From Roseovarius sp. 217 (GTDB lineage: Bacteria > Pseudomonadota > Alphaproteobacteria > Rhodobacterales > Rhodobacteraceae): 64,000 bases of DNA. Both the position numbers and the translations under genes were made by a program. The DNA lies in contig NZ_CH902584.1 of NCBI RefSeq assembly GCF_000152845.1, positions 856,375 to 920,374 of the forward strand, in the 5' to 3' direction. Every line of letters starts with the position of its first letter. Position 1 is the stretch's first letter. Below, one piece after another: positions 52,517 to 62,711 of the stretch. The notes under the pieces were generated by a model. The model was not told where the DNA came from, searched no databases, and saw only the letters and a program-made list of their open reading frames with translations.

Positions 52517-54868
52517 CTACCCAAGTTGAACTTCCGCTTCCTGATGATCCATATCGACCTTGACGCTTTGGGTTCTGCCGTCCTTTGTCTCGCCAAAGTA
52601 GATCGTCTGATGCGGGAACGGAATCTCGATATTGCGCGCGTCAAAGACCTTCTTGAGCACGCCATTATAGGCCCGGCCAATGCCCCATTGCCGACCCGGA
52701 ACGCATTTGATCCGGGCGCGCAGCATCACGGCACTATCCCCAAAGCTGTTGACGCCGAACCATTCCAGATCGTCGAGAATACCCTCGGCCTGAGCGGGAT
52801 CGCCTCTGAGTTCGGCAAAGGCATCGAGCATCGCCTGTTTCACCTCATCGACATTCTCGCGGTACGCCACGCCCATGTCACAGACGAAATAGCCGTAATC
52901 GCGCACATAGTTCGACACCATGTCGACCGAAGAAAACGGGATGATGTGATAGACGCCCTGCACGTCGCGCAGGCTGACCGAGCGGATCGTCAACCGCTCG
53001 ACCGTGCCGGTGACGCCCCCAACGGTGACCACGTCGCCCACATTCATCGCATTCTCGAACTGGATGAAAATGCCGGTGATGATGTCCTGCACCATCTTTT
53101 GCGCGCCGAAACCGATGGCGAGGCCCAGCACCCCGGCAGAGGCCAGAAGCGGCGCGATGTCGAGCCCGATTTCGGCCAACACGAACATCAGGGTGACAAC
53201 GACGAGGGCAATCGTCGCGGCATTGCGCAAGAGCGTGAGCAGCGTCTGTTCGCGGGCGGTAGCCACCTTGCCGAATTCAGGGTTGAGCCGGTAATCCACC
53301 CAAGAGGTCAGCGCCAGCCACAGACCAAATGCCACAAGCAGCACCAGAGACACCGACAGCATCATACCCGTGAGACGCAGGCCGAACTGGCTTACCATCC
53401 AAGCGCGCACGTCGATCAGACCAATAGCGTTCACCGCAAGCACCACGACCAGACCAAAGATCATGGCGCGCAGCACAAAGAGCACCTTTGGCACAAAGGC
53501 GTTGAGCCGCCCTTGCAAAAGCGGGACGCGCGCCGACACCCCCGGCGGAAGCATCACACCGCGCACCATCGCTCGGCTGAGAAACCCCGCGACCGAAAAC
53601 CCCAAAAGCCCGACGACAAGCACCTGACCAGACGCAAGAAACGTCCGGAATACCGCATTGCCCGGACTGAGCAGCACGATCACGAACATCGCCAATAGGT
53701 ATCCAAGTGCAGGCCAATGCCAGTGCCGCGCGAGATAGGACAGCGCCCCACGTCCCCTGCGGCGCGGAGTGATCGGGCTTTCAGTCAGACCAAGGTCGTT
53801 CGTGTCCTGTAGGCTGGCCGCTACACGCGGTGCGCCGATTTCTTCGACCGCCTCAGGTGTTTGCGTTTCCGCAAGCCGCTTGCCAGCGAGATCTATGTCC
53901 CCTTCCCCAAGAAGCCAATCGGTCACTGTCTTGCGGTCGCGCAGTACCAGCCAGATAGCAAAGGTGAGGACGGTAAAAGCGATCAGCGCGGATACAGCCC
54001 GACCAGCGGCAAAGGACACGTTGCTGTTGATGATCGGCACGACCAGCAATTGACCATATCCTACAACCCCGACCATGAGGTTGATCCGCGACGACAGATA
54101 GCTTGCCGCCCGGTCGCTGATTGGCAGCGGCCTGAGAGATGTCGCCGAGGGCGACAGCACAAGTCTGACCGCGACCTTTGCCATTTCCACCAAAAGGAAC
54201 GCGTTGAGATAGAGTGTCTGGCGGATGCCGATCTGTCCAAACTCGCCTAACGCCAAGGTTGCCAAGGCATATCCTGCGGCCCAAGCGGCAATGACAATCA
54301 AGGCGTCTATCACCGCAGAAATGATGAATAACATGACGGTCCGCACCATACCCCCGTCGCGCGCAGAGGCGCTCATCCGGGCGTAGAGTGATTTTCCAAG
54401 TCCCCGCAGCACAAAAAACGCAACGATGGTTCCCACGATCACCAGCGCCAGTTCGGCCAGCGCGTCGAGCAGAATACCGGCCTCTCCGCCGCTCAAACCA
54501 TCAAGCACAGCGGGCGCACGCGCGACCTGTTCTGAGAGGCTCGCAGCCCACCCTGCGATATCTTCGGCAGCAGCTTGCGTGATCAATGCCACCCGGCGTC
54601 CAAAGGACAAATCCTCAGGTGGGGCCTCGCCTTGGGCCAAGGTGTCCACCACCTCATCCCCAAGGGGCGCGGCTTCGGGCACACCCACATCCCGGAGCCG
54701 CTCTATCAGGTCGGCCCTCGCGGTGTCGTCTTCAATCACGTCAAGAAGCAGGTCAACGCTCGAACGCGGCGCGCTGGAGTCCTCCGAGGTCGGCGCGGTT
54801 TCCTGCGCGGCGACCGCCGTAATCATCAAAAACAGTGCAACGAGAAAACTCGCAAAAAATCGTGCCAT
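52517..54868 (-). CDS. Large mechanosensitive ion channel, MscS family
   Basis: This 783-residue protein starts with a signal peptide (MARFFASFLVALFLMITAVA), has a periplasmic region, about ten predicted membrane helices, and the MscS core: LLASAGVLGLAIGFGAQKMV with the pore-lining helix, then DIITGIFIQFENAMNVGDVV and the beta-rich cytosolic domain. It resembles large YbiO/YjeP-type channels. Opens under membrane tension to release solutes in hypo-osmotic shock. Confidence 0.9.
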   Translation of the reverse strand: MARFFASFLVALFLMITAVAAQETAPTSEDSSAPRSSVDLLLDVIEDDTARADLIERLRDVGVPEAAPLGDEVVDTLAQGEAPPEDLSFGRRVALITQAAAEDIAGWAASLSEQVARAPAVLDGLSGGEAGILLDALAELALVIVGTIVAFFVLRGLGKSLYARMSASARDGGMVRTVMLFIISAVIDALIVIAAWAAGYALATLALGEFGQIGIRQTLYLNAFLLVEMAKVAVRLVLSPSATSLRPLPISDRAASYLSSRINLMVGVVGYGQLLVVPIINSNVSFAAGRAVSALIAFTVLTFAIWLVLRDRKTVTDWLLGEGDIDLAGKRLAETQTPEAVEEIGAPRVAASLQDTNDLGLTESPITPRRRGRGALSYLARHWHWPALGYLLAMFVIVLLSPGNAVFRTFLASGQVLVVGLLGFSVAGFLSRAMVRGVMLPPGVSARVPLLQGRLNAFVPKVLFVLRAMIFGLVVVLAVNAIGLIDVRAWMVSQFGLRLTGMMLSVSLVLLVAFGLWLALTSWVDYRLNPEFGKVATAREQTLLTLLRNAATIALVVVTLMFVLAEIGLDIAPLLASAGVLGLAIGFGAQKMVQDIITGIFIQFENAMNVGDVVTVGGVTGTVERLTIRSVSLRDVQGVYHIIPFSSVDMVSNYVRDYGYFVCDMGVAYRENVDEVKQAMLDAFAELRGDPAQAEGILDDLEWFGVNSFGDSAVMLRARIKCVPGRQWGIGRAYNGVLKKVFDARNIEIPFPHQTIYFGETKDGRTQSVKVDMDHQEAEVQLG

Positions 54869-55120
54869 GACTCAAAGTCTCCATGTCCCATTTGATTTTT
54901 GGGCACATGGAAGCGCCCGTGATAGCGCGTCGAAACAGTCTCGCTACGCGCCGCGCTGATAAGCGTCAGGACCACATAACCTATTGGAATATCCTCTGGG
55001 GTCAAGGATTGGCCGGGATTTAGTAAGTTTTGCCATGACTGTGCGACACGGGTCGCATTGGCAACACGCCAGCAAAATCACAATCGCTTGCAGTGCCGCG
55101 TCCTTATACGCGCAGGGGAT

Positions 55121-55149
55121 CGCGACCCGTCGCAACCGGGCGGGTCGCG
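55121..55149. terminator. Stem-loop 3' of the flavin monooxygenase gene
   Basis: CGCGACCCG (55121-55129) pairs exactly with CGGGTCGCG (55141-55149) around an 11-nt loop, 8 bp downstream of the monooxygenase stop. On the minus strand no T-run follows the stem; on the plus strand TCCTTTCT does. A factor-dependent end is possible. Confidence 0.4.
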
Positions 55150-55156
55150 TCCTTTC

Positions 55157-56956
55157 TCAGCCGAGGTGATGGACGTCTTGCCGCCCATAAACCGGCGTTT
55201 CGATCCCTTCCATCCGCGCCTTGAGTTGCAGGGCTAGGAATTGTGAATAGTGCCGCGACTGATGCAGATTGCCACCATGGAACCAAAGCGCCTCGACTTG
55301 GGTGGGTTTCCACATATTGCGCTGTTCACCTTCCCATGGGCCGGGGTCTTTCGTCGTGTCAGAGCCAAGCCCCCAGACCTTGCCGATACGGTCAGCCATC
55401 TCCTGCCCCATCAGGTCCGCAACCCAACCGTTCATGGAATTATAGCCTGTCGCATAGACGATCAGATTCGCCTCTAGTTTCTCACCCGTATCCAAGATCA
55501 CACCATCCTCCACCACTTCGACAACCTGTCCCTGTGTCAGCTTGACCTTGCCGTCGATGATCAACTGACTCGCACCCACGTCGATATAATAGCCCGATCC
55601 CCGTCGCAGATATTTCATGAAGAGCCCCGAACCGTCATCGCCCCAGTCGAGCTGAAATCCGGCGTGCTCAAGGCCTGCGTAGAAATCGGCATCGACCTCT
55701 CGCATCTTGTCATAGAGGGGAATCTGGAATTCATGCATGATCCGGTAGGGCAGCGACGCAAATATGAGATCGGCCTTTTCCGTGGTCATGCCGTCGCGCA
55801 CCGCCTGTTCCGAATATAGCCCGCCCAGACCGATCTCCATCAGCGTGTCAGAGCGCACGATATGCGTGGACGACCGCTGCACCATGGTCACATCAGCGTC
55901 ATGCTCCCAAAGCGCGGCACAGATGTCATGCGCAGAGTTGTTGGAACCGATGACAACGCATTTCTTGCCTGAATAGGCATCGGGGCCGGGGTGCTGTGAC
56001 GAATGCTGCTGATCGCCCTTGAACTTGTCCATGCCGGGAAAATTCGGCAGGCGTGCCTTGCCCGACATACCCGTTGCCATGACAAGCTGTTTTGGGCGCA
56101 GCGTGACCTCCTCACCGTCGCGATCCACGACGACGACCCACTCACCGTTTGTGTCGTCATAACGGGCGGATTTTGCCTCCGAGCGGGTCCAGTAATTCAA
56201 CTCCATCACCTTGGTGTACATTTCCAGCCAATCACCAATCTTGTCTTTGGGGGCAAAGACCGGCCAGTTTTCCGGAAACTTGATATAGGGAAGATGATCG
56301 TACCAAACCGGATCATGCAGGCAGAGCGATTTGTACCGCTTGCGCCAACTGTCGCCGGGGCGGTCGTTGCGTTCAATGATGATCGTCGGCACGCCCAGTT
56401 GCCGCAACCGCGCGCCCAGCGCAATGCCTCCCTGCCCACCGCCAATGATCACGGTATGTGGCTGCGTCTCGTAGCCCAGCGTTTGCGCCTCCTCCTCGCG
56501 CTCTTCCTTCCATGTGGTGCGCTTTTTGTCCGCGCCGTGTTTGGCCCCTAGCGGGCGGGCAAAGCCCTTGGGCTCCTCGTAGCCCTTCAACTCGACCATG
56601 GTCGTGAGCAGCGTCCAGATCTTTCCCGCCTTTAGCCGGATCAGACCATAGCCGCGCGCCACCTCGGTCTCGAACTCGATCCACGCCGTCGTGACGCCCC
56701 CGGCTTCGTCCGGCACCTCGCCTGTGGCGAGTCTCCAGTTGCGGGGTTTTGTTGTAGCAAGTTGCCGGCGCAGCATGTCCTCAACCTGATCTTTGCCTTC
56801 GACCGTCTTGAGGTTCCAGGTGAACGTAACCAGGTCACGCCAATAGCAATCGTCCTGAAACATCTCGCGCGCGGCGGCAATGTCGCCTACCTCAAGTGTC
56901 TTGCCGAATTTATCCAGAAACGCCTGTGTCTGATCGACCACTGTCGAATCGAGCAT
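55157..56956 (-). CDS. Flavin-containing monooxygenase with NTF2-like N-terminus
   Basis: This 599-residue FAD/NADPH enzyme oxidises a small substrate. Residues about 8-120 resemble an NTF2/SnoaL-like fold (AFLDKFGKTLEVGDIAAARE). Then come the FAD site VIIGGGQGGIALGARLRQLG, the FMO fingerprint region FPGMDKFKGDQQHSSQHPG, the NADPH site VVIGSNNSAHDICAAL and the C-terminal LIVYATGYNSMNGWVADLM. Start at ATG 56956 has AGGGAGG. Proteins of this fusion type occur as putative Baeyer-Villiger or other flavin monooxygenases. An AcoR-like regulator lies upstream on the same strand, with nested inverted repeats between them. Confidence 0.88.
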   Translation of the reverse strand: MLDSTVVDQTQAFLDKFGKTLEVGDIAAAREMFQDDCYWRDLVTFTWNLKTVEGKDQVEDMLRRQLATTKPRNWRLATGEVPDEAGGVTTAWIEFETEVARGYGLIRLKAGKIWTLLTTMVELKGYEEPKGFARPLGAKHGADKKRTTWKEEREEEAQTLGYETQPHTVIIGGGQGGIALGARLRQLGVPTIIIERNDRPGDSWRKRYKSLCLHDPVWYDHLPYIKFPENWPVFAPKDKIGDWLEMYTKVMELNYWTRSEAKSARYDDTNGEWVVVVDRDGEEVTLRPKQLVMATGMSGKARLPNFPGMDKFKGDQQHSSQHPGPDAYSGKKCVVIGSNNSAHDICAALWEHDADVTMVQRSSTHIVRSDTLMEIGLGGLYSEQAVRDGMTTEKADLIFASLPYRIMHEFQIPLYDKMREVDADFYAGLEHAGFQLDWGDDGSGLFMKYLRRGSGYYIDVGASQLIIDGKVKLTQGQVVEVVEDGVILDTGEKLEANLIVYATGYNSMNGWVADLMGQEMADRIGKVWGLGSDTTKDPGPWEGEQRNMWKPTQVEALWFHGGNLHQSRHYSQFLALQLKARMEGIETPVYGRQDVHHLG

Positions 56957-57055
56957 GTTGTCCTCCCTTGGTTGTGGCTTTTCACAACGCAAAGCTGGCA
57001 TGCTCAGGCCGTCCCTGACCATGGTTTTGCATCCCGCACAGGTTCAATTCCGCGA

Positions 57056-57093
57056 TTGCACCGCCCTGACGTTGCGCGCGCAACGCCGTGCAA
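57056..57093. promoter_or_regulatory. Nested palindromes upstream of the monooxygenase gene
   Basis: CGTTGCGCGCGCAACG (57070-57085) is a perfect 16-bp palindrome, enclosed by TTGCAC (57056-57061) and GTGCAA (57088-57093), another perfect 6-bp dyad sharing nearly the same centre. It lies about 100 bp upstream of the monooxygenase start and just past the regulator stop, where an enhancer-binding activator would bind. Confidence 0.55.
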
Positions 57094-57108
57094 CACTGCG
57101 CCCCCTAT

Positions 57109-58866
57109 CTAGTGCGGTGGCACCAACCCCGCTTTACGCACACGTCGCAGAACGGTCGAGCGGTTGAGGCCAAGCCGCTTGGCGGCCTTGGACATATTCC
57201 AGCCACAGGCATCAAGAAGCGCCTCAAGATCTTGTTCAGGGGTATTGTCCGGTTCTGCGGCAAAACTGGGCGCAGGTAGATCGGGCAGATCAATAACCTT
57301 GCCGTCGGTGACGCTCACGGCAACCTTGATCACGCTTTCCAACTCTCGGATGTTGCCCGGCCAGTTCCGCGCGCCTAGTTCCGCCCGTGCGCCGGGCGAT
57401 AGGCTCAGATCAGTTTCGGCAAACCGTCGCATCAGCCGATCAATCAGCCAATCGAGATCATGCCTCATCCGCAGTGGCGGGAGCCGCAACCGATCACCGG
57501 CAAGCCGGAAAAAGAGATCGGATCGAAACCGTCCCTCTTGCGTCGCACGGGCAAGATCGCAGCGAGAAGAGATGATGACACGCAGATCATCGCGCGTCTC
57601 CAAAACCCTCAATAACGCCGCTTGGCCGGGCGCATCCAGATCCTCGATCCCTTTGAGGAAAAGCGTGCCACACGGCACATCCGCCAACCCTGCAATGCTT
57701 GGGTAAGTTGCAGCGGCGCAACTCAAGACATGAAACGGGCGTCCCGATGGTCCGCAAACATGAATCCCACGCGCCAGCCGCTCCTTGCCAGTGCCAGTCT
57801 CGCCTTCGATCAAGAGCGGCACACGCGTCGAGGCCAGCCGCGCCGCACGCACCAACAGAGGGCCAAGTACCGGATCAGCCCCCGCGAAACTCGACAAGGT
57901 GCCCGGCAAGGGCGCGGGCGCCGGACCTCGAACAACCCGCGCCACTTGTGGCGCGATGGCATGTCCGAAAAGACCCCGCCCATCCTTGAGGCGTACCACC
58001 CGCTCCTCTGTTGGACGGCCACGCATCAGATCGGGAAGATCATCGACCGACATTTCCAGAACGTGCTCAATTGAACTGCCGATCAACCCCTCGGACCGCC
58101 CCGGGGCCAGCAGACCGACCGCACCATGCGTCATGCCGACGATCCGGCCCGACCCATCCAGTGCCACTGCGGCCTCGGGGTCGACCTCGAGAAACTCGGG
58201 ACTTGCGGAAAACCGCAGCACCCAATCGCGCCGCGTCATCGCCATGAGATTGGCCATCTCGACCCGCCGCGCCGATGCCCTGACGAGATTGATCGCAAGG
58301 TTTTGGCTGGATTTTTGCGACGGTGAGCGTAGGAGCGAGATATCGAGCACCGCCGTCAGCTGTCCCTGCATGTCATAGATTGGCGCTGCGGTGCAGGAGA
58401 GTGGCGTATGCGCCACCCCAAAGTGATCACTCTGATGGATTGTCACAGCCTCGCCGGTGACAAGACAGGACCCAACCCCGCAGGTGCCCGCCAGATCCTC
58501 GGACCAATTGGACCCGAGGTATAGCCCCGACTGACGCAGCTCGTCCTCGAACCTCGGATCACCAAAAAAATCGACACATATACCTTCTGAGTCGGCCAAG
58601 AGCAGCACATAATTCTGCCCCGCCACCTGCCGAAAGAGCGATTGCAACCCGGACCGCGCCGTGGCGATCAGACGCTCGGATTGCTCGCGGTGACGTCGCA
58701 ATTCGGCATCGGTCACGATATGCGCAGCGTCCGCCTGCGCCGGGTCCATGCCATAGGTCTCGACACAGCGCCGCCAACTGTCCAGCACGATTGCATCACG
58801 GCCCGGCACCAGAGAAGTGCTGCGCAAGGCGCGGTCAATCTCCCGCACATGGTCCAGATCACTCAT
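57109..58866 (-). CDS. AcoR-like Fis-family transcriptional regulator without GAFTGA
   Basis: This 585-residue protein has an N-terminal GAF-like sensor region (GSNWSEDLAGTCGVGSCLV), a central AAA+ domain with Walker A IEGETGTGKERLARGIH, and a C-terminal Fis-type HTH (NMSKAAKRLGLNRSTVLRRV). The GAFTGA loop that contacts sigma-54 is missing, and the Walker B region reads LFLKGIEDL instead of LFLDEIxxL, so ATP hydrolysis and sigma-54 activation are doubtful. Such proteins can work as sigma-70-dependent regulators. Its target is probably the neighbouring monooxygenase gene. Confidence 0.85.
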   Translation of the reverse strand: MSDLDHVREIDRALRSTSLVPGRDAIVLDSWRRCVETYGMDPAQADAAHIVTDAELRRHREQSERLIATARSGLQSLFRQVAGQNYVLLLADSEGICVDFFGDPRFEDELRQSGLYLGSNWSEDLAGTCGVGSCLVTGEAVTIHQSDHFGVAHTPLSCTAAPIYDMQGQLTAVLDISLLRSPSQKSSQNLAINLVRASARRVEMANLMAMTRRDWVLRFSASPEFLEVDPEAAVALDGSGRIVGMTHGAVGLLAPGRSEGLIGSSIEHVLEMSVDDLPDLMRGRPTEERVVRLKDGRGLFGHAIAPQVARVVRGPAPAPLPGTLSSFAGADPVLGPLLVRAARLASTRVPLLIEGETGTGKERLARGIHVCGPSGRPFHVLSCAAATYPSIAGLADVPCGTLFLKGIEDLDAPGQAALLRVLETRDDLRVIISSRCDLARATQEGRFRSDLFFRLAGDRLRLPPLRMRHDLDWLIDRLMRRFAETDLSLSPGARAELGARNWPGNIRELESVIKVAVSVTDGKVIDLPDLPAPSFAAEPDNTPEQDLEALLDACGWNMSKAAKRLGLNRSTVLRRVRKAGLVPPH

Positions 58867-58892
58867 GCCGTCCTCCTCGGCCTGAAAATCCT

Positions 58893-58916
58893 ACAGTGAC
58901 TGAAACAGTGACTGAA
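58893..58916. repeat. Tandem 12-bp direct repeat upstream of the AcoR-like gene
   Basis: ACAGTGACTGAA occurs twice back to back (58893-58904 and 58905-58916), 27 bp upstream of the regulator start. The inner CAGTGACTG is itself a 9-bp palindrome-like element also present in the copA promoter. Probable regulatory site. Confidence 0.55.
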
Positions 58917-59033
58917 TAAGCGTCTGCTTTCTCGCACCTCAGGAGGCGTCCGAGAGCGTGTGATCGAGTATATCAAGCCGCAGCAACGTTGGCTCTAGGC
59001 CTTTGGTATGCCTCGTCATGCCACCGATCGCCG

Positions 59034-62000
59034 TCAGGCGACCATTTGCGCGGCCTTCTTGAGGTCCACGGAGACAAGCTGACTTACGCCTTGCTCAGCC
59101 ATGGTGACCCCAAACAGACGATCCATCCGGCTCATGGTGACAGCGTGATGGGTGATAATCAAAAACCGGGTCTCAGTCCGGCGACACATCTCGTCGAGCA
59201 AATCACAGAACCGGGTGACGTTTGCGTCATCCAGCGGCGCATCGACCTCATCCAGAACGCAGATCGGCGCAGGATTGGCCAGAAACACCGCAAAGATCAG
59301 CGCCAGCGCCGTCAGCGTCTGCTCGCCCCCGGACAAGAGGCTGAGCGTCGAGAGCTTCTTGCCCGGAGGCTGGCACATGATTTCCAGCCCCGCCTCAAGC
59401 GGATCGTCGCTCTCGACCAGAACAAGATTGGCCTCACCGCCGCCAAACAGATGGCGGAACAAGAGGGTGAAATTGGAGTTCACCTGCTCAAAGGCCGTCA
59501 AAAGCCGCTCACGACCTTCACGGTTGAGGCTGGCAATGCCGCTGCGCAGGGTCTTGATCGCCTCTTCAAGGTCAGTCTTTTCCTTGATCAGACCATCATG
59601 CTCCGCCTCGACCTCCTTGGCGTCCTCTTCAGCTCGCAGGTTGACCGCGCCCAGCGCATCGCGCTGACGCTTCAGGCGATTCACATCCGCTTCGATGACC
59701 TCAGAGGCGGGCATGGCGTCAGGATCGGCCCCAAGGCTCTCAAGCAGAGCGTCGGGCGTGACCTCCAGCGTCTCTTGGATCCGCTCGGCAGCATAGTCGC
59801 GCGTCTCGCGCGCAGCGTCGAGCCGCGCCTCGGCGCGTGCGCGCAATTCCCGCGCCTCGGAGGCCAGGCGCTCGGCCTCGCGCTCGTCCAGCGCGGCCTG
59901 ACGCGCCTCACCTTCGGCGGTCGAGAGCGCATCGGCAGCGGCGGCGCGTCGGGCCTCGCTGCGGGTGATCTCCTCGCCGAGTTCGGCACGTTTGGCCGCA
60001 AGAATCTCCGGCGCGGCGCTCGCATCGGTCAGTTCTTCCTCCGAGTCCAGTTTGCGCTCTGCCAATTCCGCGATGCGCTTTTCAGCTGTGTCCAGTCGAT
60101 GTCGCCAACCACTGATCTCTTTGGTGATTTCCTGACTGCGGCGGGTGCGCCGCTCGCCCTCACGGCGCAGCTCATCCGCCCCTGACCGCTTGGTCATCAT
60201 CATCATCCGAGCAGCCTCTACTGCCATCTTGATCGTTTCCAGATCTGCGCGAGCCGCCTCCAGGTCCCCCAGATCGGCTATTCCTTTTTCAGCCTCTGAC
60301 AGGCTCTTGCGGGCGGCCATGGCCTCTTCGTCATGGCGGGTCACGGCGAGACCGAGCGACTCGAGCCGCGATCCGGCAAGATTACGATCTGCCTCGGCGC
60401 GGCTCAGGAACCTGTTGGCCTCGTTCACAGCCGTATCCGCCGCGCGACGTGCGTCACGTGCGGTACGATCCTCGTCAGTGCGGCGGATCAAGGCCTCGCG
60501 TAATGCCTCATGCGCGCGCATCGCCCCATCGGCGCGGGCGGTAGCATGTTCCAACTGCTGCTTGAGTTCCTCCAGCCGGTTGAGCTGTTGCAGACGAAGG
60601 GCAGCCGCCGATGGCGCATCTTCTGCCCAGGCTCGGAATCCATCCCAGCGCCACAGATCACCCTCGGTGCTGACCAGCCGCTGACCGGGTTTCAGAAGAG
60701 CTTGCAGGCGGGCGGCGTCCTCGGGATCAATCAATCCGATCTGTGACATGCGCCGGGCCAGAACTTCTGGCACCGAGACATGGTTGCTGAGTGCCGTGAC
60801 GCCTTCGGGAAGCATTTGCGGAGCGGCGTAACCGGGCAGAACAGTCCAGCCCGAGGGGCCGTCGGCCTCGACCTCGGGGGCACGCAGATCATCGGCGAGT
60901 GCCGCGCCCAATGCCTTTTCAAACCCCTGCTGCACCTGAAGGCGGTCCATCACCTGCCCACCCTCGGCGGTGTCGCGCTGCACCAGCTTGGCCAAGGCTG
61001 TGACCTCGGCGCGCAGCGCGTTGACCTCTCCCTCGGCCTCAGAGCGTGCCGCACGCGCCTCGGCCTCTTGTGCCTGAGCCTCTGCGCGGGCTTCGTCAGC
61101 ATCCACCAAGGCCAACTCTGCTGCCTCGGCTGCGGCCACGGCACCGGCTTCGGCCTCAATTGCTGCGGCATGATCGGCTTGCGCCTTGGCCAAGGCATCG
61201 TGAGACTGGCTCTGCGCTGAGCGCGCGCGCTCAGCCTCGGCCTCGCTCTTGGCCAAAGTCTTGCGACTATCCTCCAGCAGGCGTTGCGCAGATTGATGGC
61301 GGGCGGCAAGGCGCGCCATATCCTCTGTCATCTGGCTGAGATCGTTCTCACGCTGTTGTAGAATCTGCGCCGCCTCGCGCGCCTCCGCCTGCGCGGCGTC
61401 CAGCCGCGCCTCATGCCCGTCGGCCCCTTTGACAAGTTCACCAGCCTCCCAATCAAGTCGGGCAATGGTGTCGACAGCATCGCGGTTAAGCCCCGATTCG
61501 CGGTCGATATCGCGGGCCAGTTGTTCGATCCGGCCACGCAGGGTGGCGATCCGGTCGCGCGCATTCACCTCTTGTTCGCCAAGGGCATCTCGCTGCACGC
61601 TCAGACGTTGCAGGATTGCAGCCGCGATGGCCTCTTCCTCGCGCAGTTTGGGTAGTGCCTCCTCTGCCTTTGAGCGGGCTTTGGCTGCTTCGCGCGCCCC
61701 AACTTCTGCACGCGCTGCGGCGGTGGTGCGGTCTCGAAGCTCATCCTCGGCGCGCGCGCGCGCAAAATCCGCCTCTTTCCAGCGACGATAGAGCAACAGC
61801 CCCTCGGCCAGACGCAATTCTTCGCCGATTTGCCGATAGCGCGCCGCCTGTTTCGCCTGCCGCGCCAATTGCGCCAGTTGTGCCGCCAATTGTTCGACAA
61901 CATCGTCAACACGCGTCAGGTTGGTTTCTGCGCCGCGCAGTTTCAGTTCGGCTTCATGTCGCCGCTGATAGAGACCAGAAATACCGGCCGCCTCTTCTAG

Positions 62001-62489
62001 AATGCGCCGACGCGATTTGGGCTTCGCATTGATCAATTCAGAAATCTGCCCCTGCCGGACAAGAGCCGGGGAATGCGCGCCAGTCGAGGCATCTGCGAAC
62101 AGCATCTGAACATCGCGCGCCCGTACGTCCTTGCCGTTAACTTTGTACGCTGAGCCCACGTCGCGGGTGATCCTGCGGACGATCTCAAGATGATCGGAGT
62201 CGTTGAAACCCGCCGGTGCCAACCGGTCGGAATTATCGAGATGGATCACCACCTCGGCAAAGTTTCGCGCAGGTCGCGTCGCAGCCCCGGCAAAGATCAC
62301 ATCCTCCATGCCGTCGCCGCGCATCGCGGTCGGGCGGTTTTCGCCCATCACCCAACGCAGTGCCTCGAGCAGGTTTGACTTGCCACAGCCATTGGGTCCA
62401 ACAACGCCGGTAAGACCGCCCGCGATGATCAGATCGGTCGGGTCGACAAAGCTCTTGAAGCCGGTCAATCTGAGTTTCGAGAACTGCAC
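59034..62489 (-). CDS. smc: Chromosome segregation protein SMC
   Basis: This 1151-residue condensin ATPase loads and organises the chromosome with ScpA and ScpB. The N-terminal Walker A is GPNGCGKSNLLEALRWVMGE (residues about 31-50). Two long coiled coils surround a hinge in about residues 510-640. The C-terminal signature is LSGGEQTLTALALIFAVFL, followed by Walker B PICVLDEVDAPLDD. GTG start at 62489. Length is normal for the family. Confidence 0.96.
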   Translation of the reverse strand: MQFSKLRLTGFKSFVDPTDLIIAGGLTGVVGPNGCGKSNLLEALRWVMGENRPTAMRGDGMEDVIFAGAATRPARNFAEVVIHLDNSDRLAPAGFNDSDHLEIVRRITRDVGSAYKVNGKDVRARDVQMLFADASTGAHSPALVRQGQISELINAKPKSRRRILEEAAGISGLYQRRHEAELKLRGAETNLTRVDDVVEQLAAQLAQLARQAKQAARYRQIGEELRLAEGLLLYRRWKEADFARARAEDELRDRTTAAARAEVGAREAAKARSKAEEALPKLREEEAIAAAILQRLSVQRDALGEQEVNARDRIATLRGRIEQLARDIDRESGLNRDAVDTIARLDWEAGELVKGADGHEARLDAAQAEAREAAQILQQRENDLSQMTEDMARLAARHQSAQRLLEDSRKTLAKSEAEAERARSAQSQSHDALAKAQADHAAAIEAEAGAVAAAEAAELALVDADEARAEAQAQEAEARAARSEAEGEVNALRAEVTALAKLVQRDTAEGGQVMDRLQVQQGFEKALGAALADDLRAPEVEADGPSGWTVLPGYAAPQMLPEGVTALSNHVSVPEVLARRMSQIGLIDPEDAARLQALLKPGQRLVSTEGDLWRWDGFRAWAEDAPSAAALRLQQLNRLEELKQQLEHATARADGAMRAHEALREALIRRTDEDRTARDARRAADTAVNEANRFLSRAEADRNLAGSRLESLGLAVTRHDEEAMAARKSLSEAEKGIADLGDLEAARADLETIKMAVEAARMMMMTKRSGADELRREGERRTRRSQEITKEISGWRHRLDTAEKRIAELAERKLDSEEELTDASAAPEILAAKRAELGEEITRSEARRAAAADALSTAEGEARQAALDEREAERLASEARELRARAEARLDAARETRDYAAERIQETLEVTPDALLESLGADPDAMPASEVIEADVNRLKRQRDALGAVNLRAEEDAKEVEAEHDGLIKEKTDLEEAIKTLRSGIASLNREGRERLLTAFEQVNSNFTLLFRHLFGGGEANLVLVESDDPLEAGLEIMCQPPGKKLSTLSLLSGGEQTLTALALIFAVFLANPAPICVLDEVDAPLDDANVTRFCDLLDEMCRRTETRFLIITHHAVTMSRMDRLFGVTMAEQGVSQLVSVDLKKAAQMVA

Positions 62490-62711
62490 CTGCGCGCGTG
62501 CCCCTGGTCCGGTGATTCCGTTGTCATCGGAGTGTGGGGCTCGGGGTGCCTACCTGTCAACGGCCAACCACAGCATATAGGGTGGCTGGGCCAGTTATCC
62601 ACATGATATTGGGCAAAACTCTGCCAACACTCAACGAAACAATGCCGCAGACCGTCCTTGAGCGGTCGCAAACCACCTTGACGCATGCTGATGCAGCCTG
62701 CATACGAGAGT

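Noticed and set aside
52304..53698. 464-residue His/Asp-rich plus-strand frame
   Set aside because: It is antisense to the MscS channel gene, which has clear motifs; the His-rich look comes from the complementary codons.
58989..60185. 398-residue plus-strand frame
   Set aside because: Antisense to smc; no motif or start signal.
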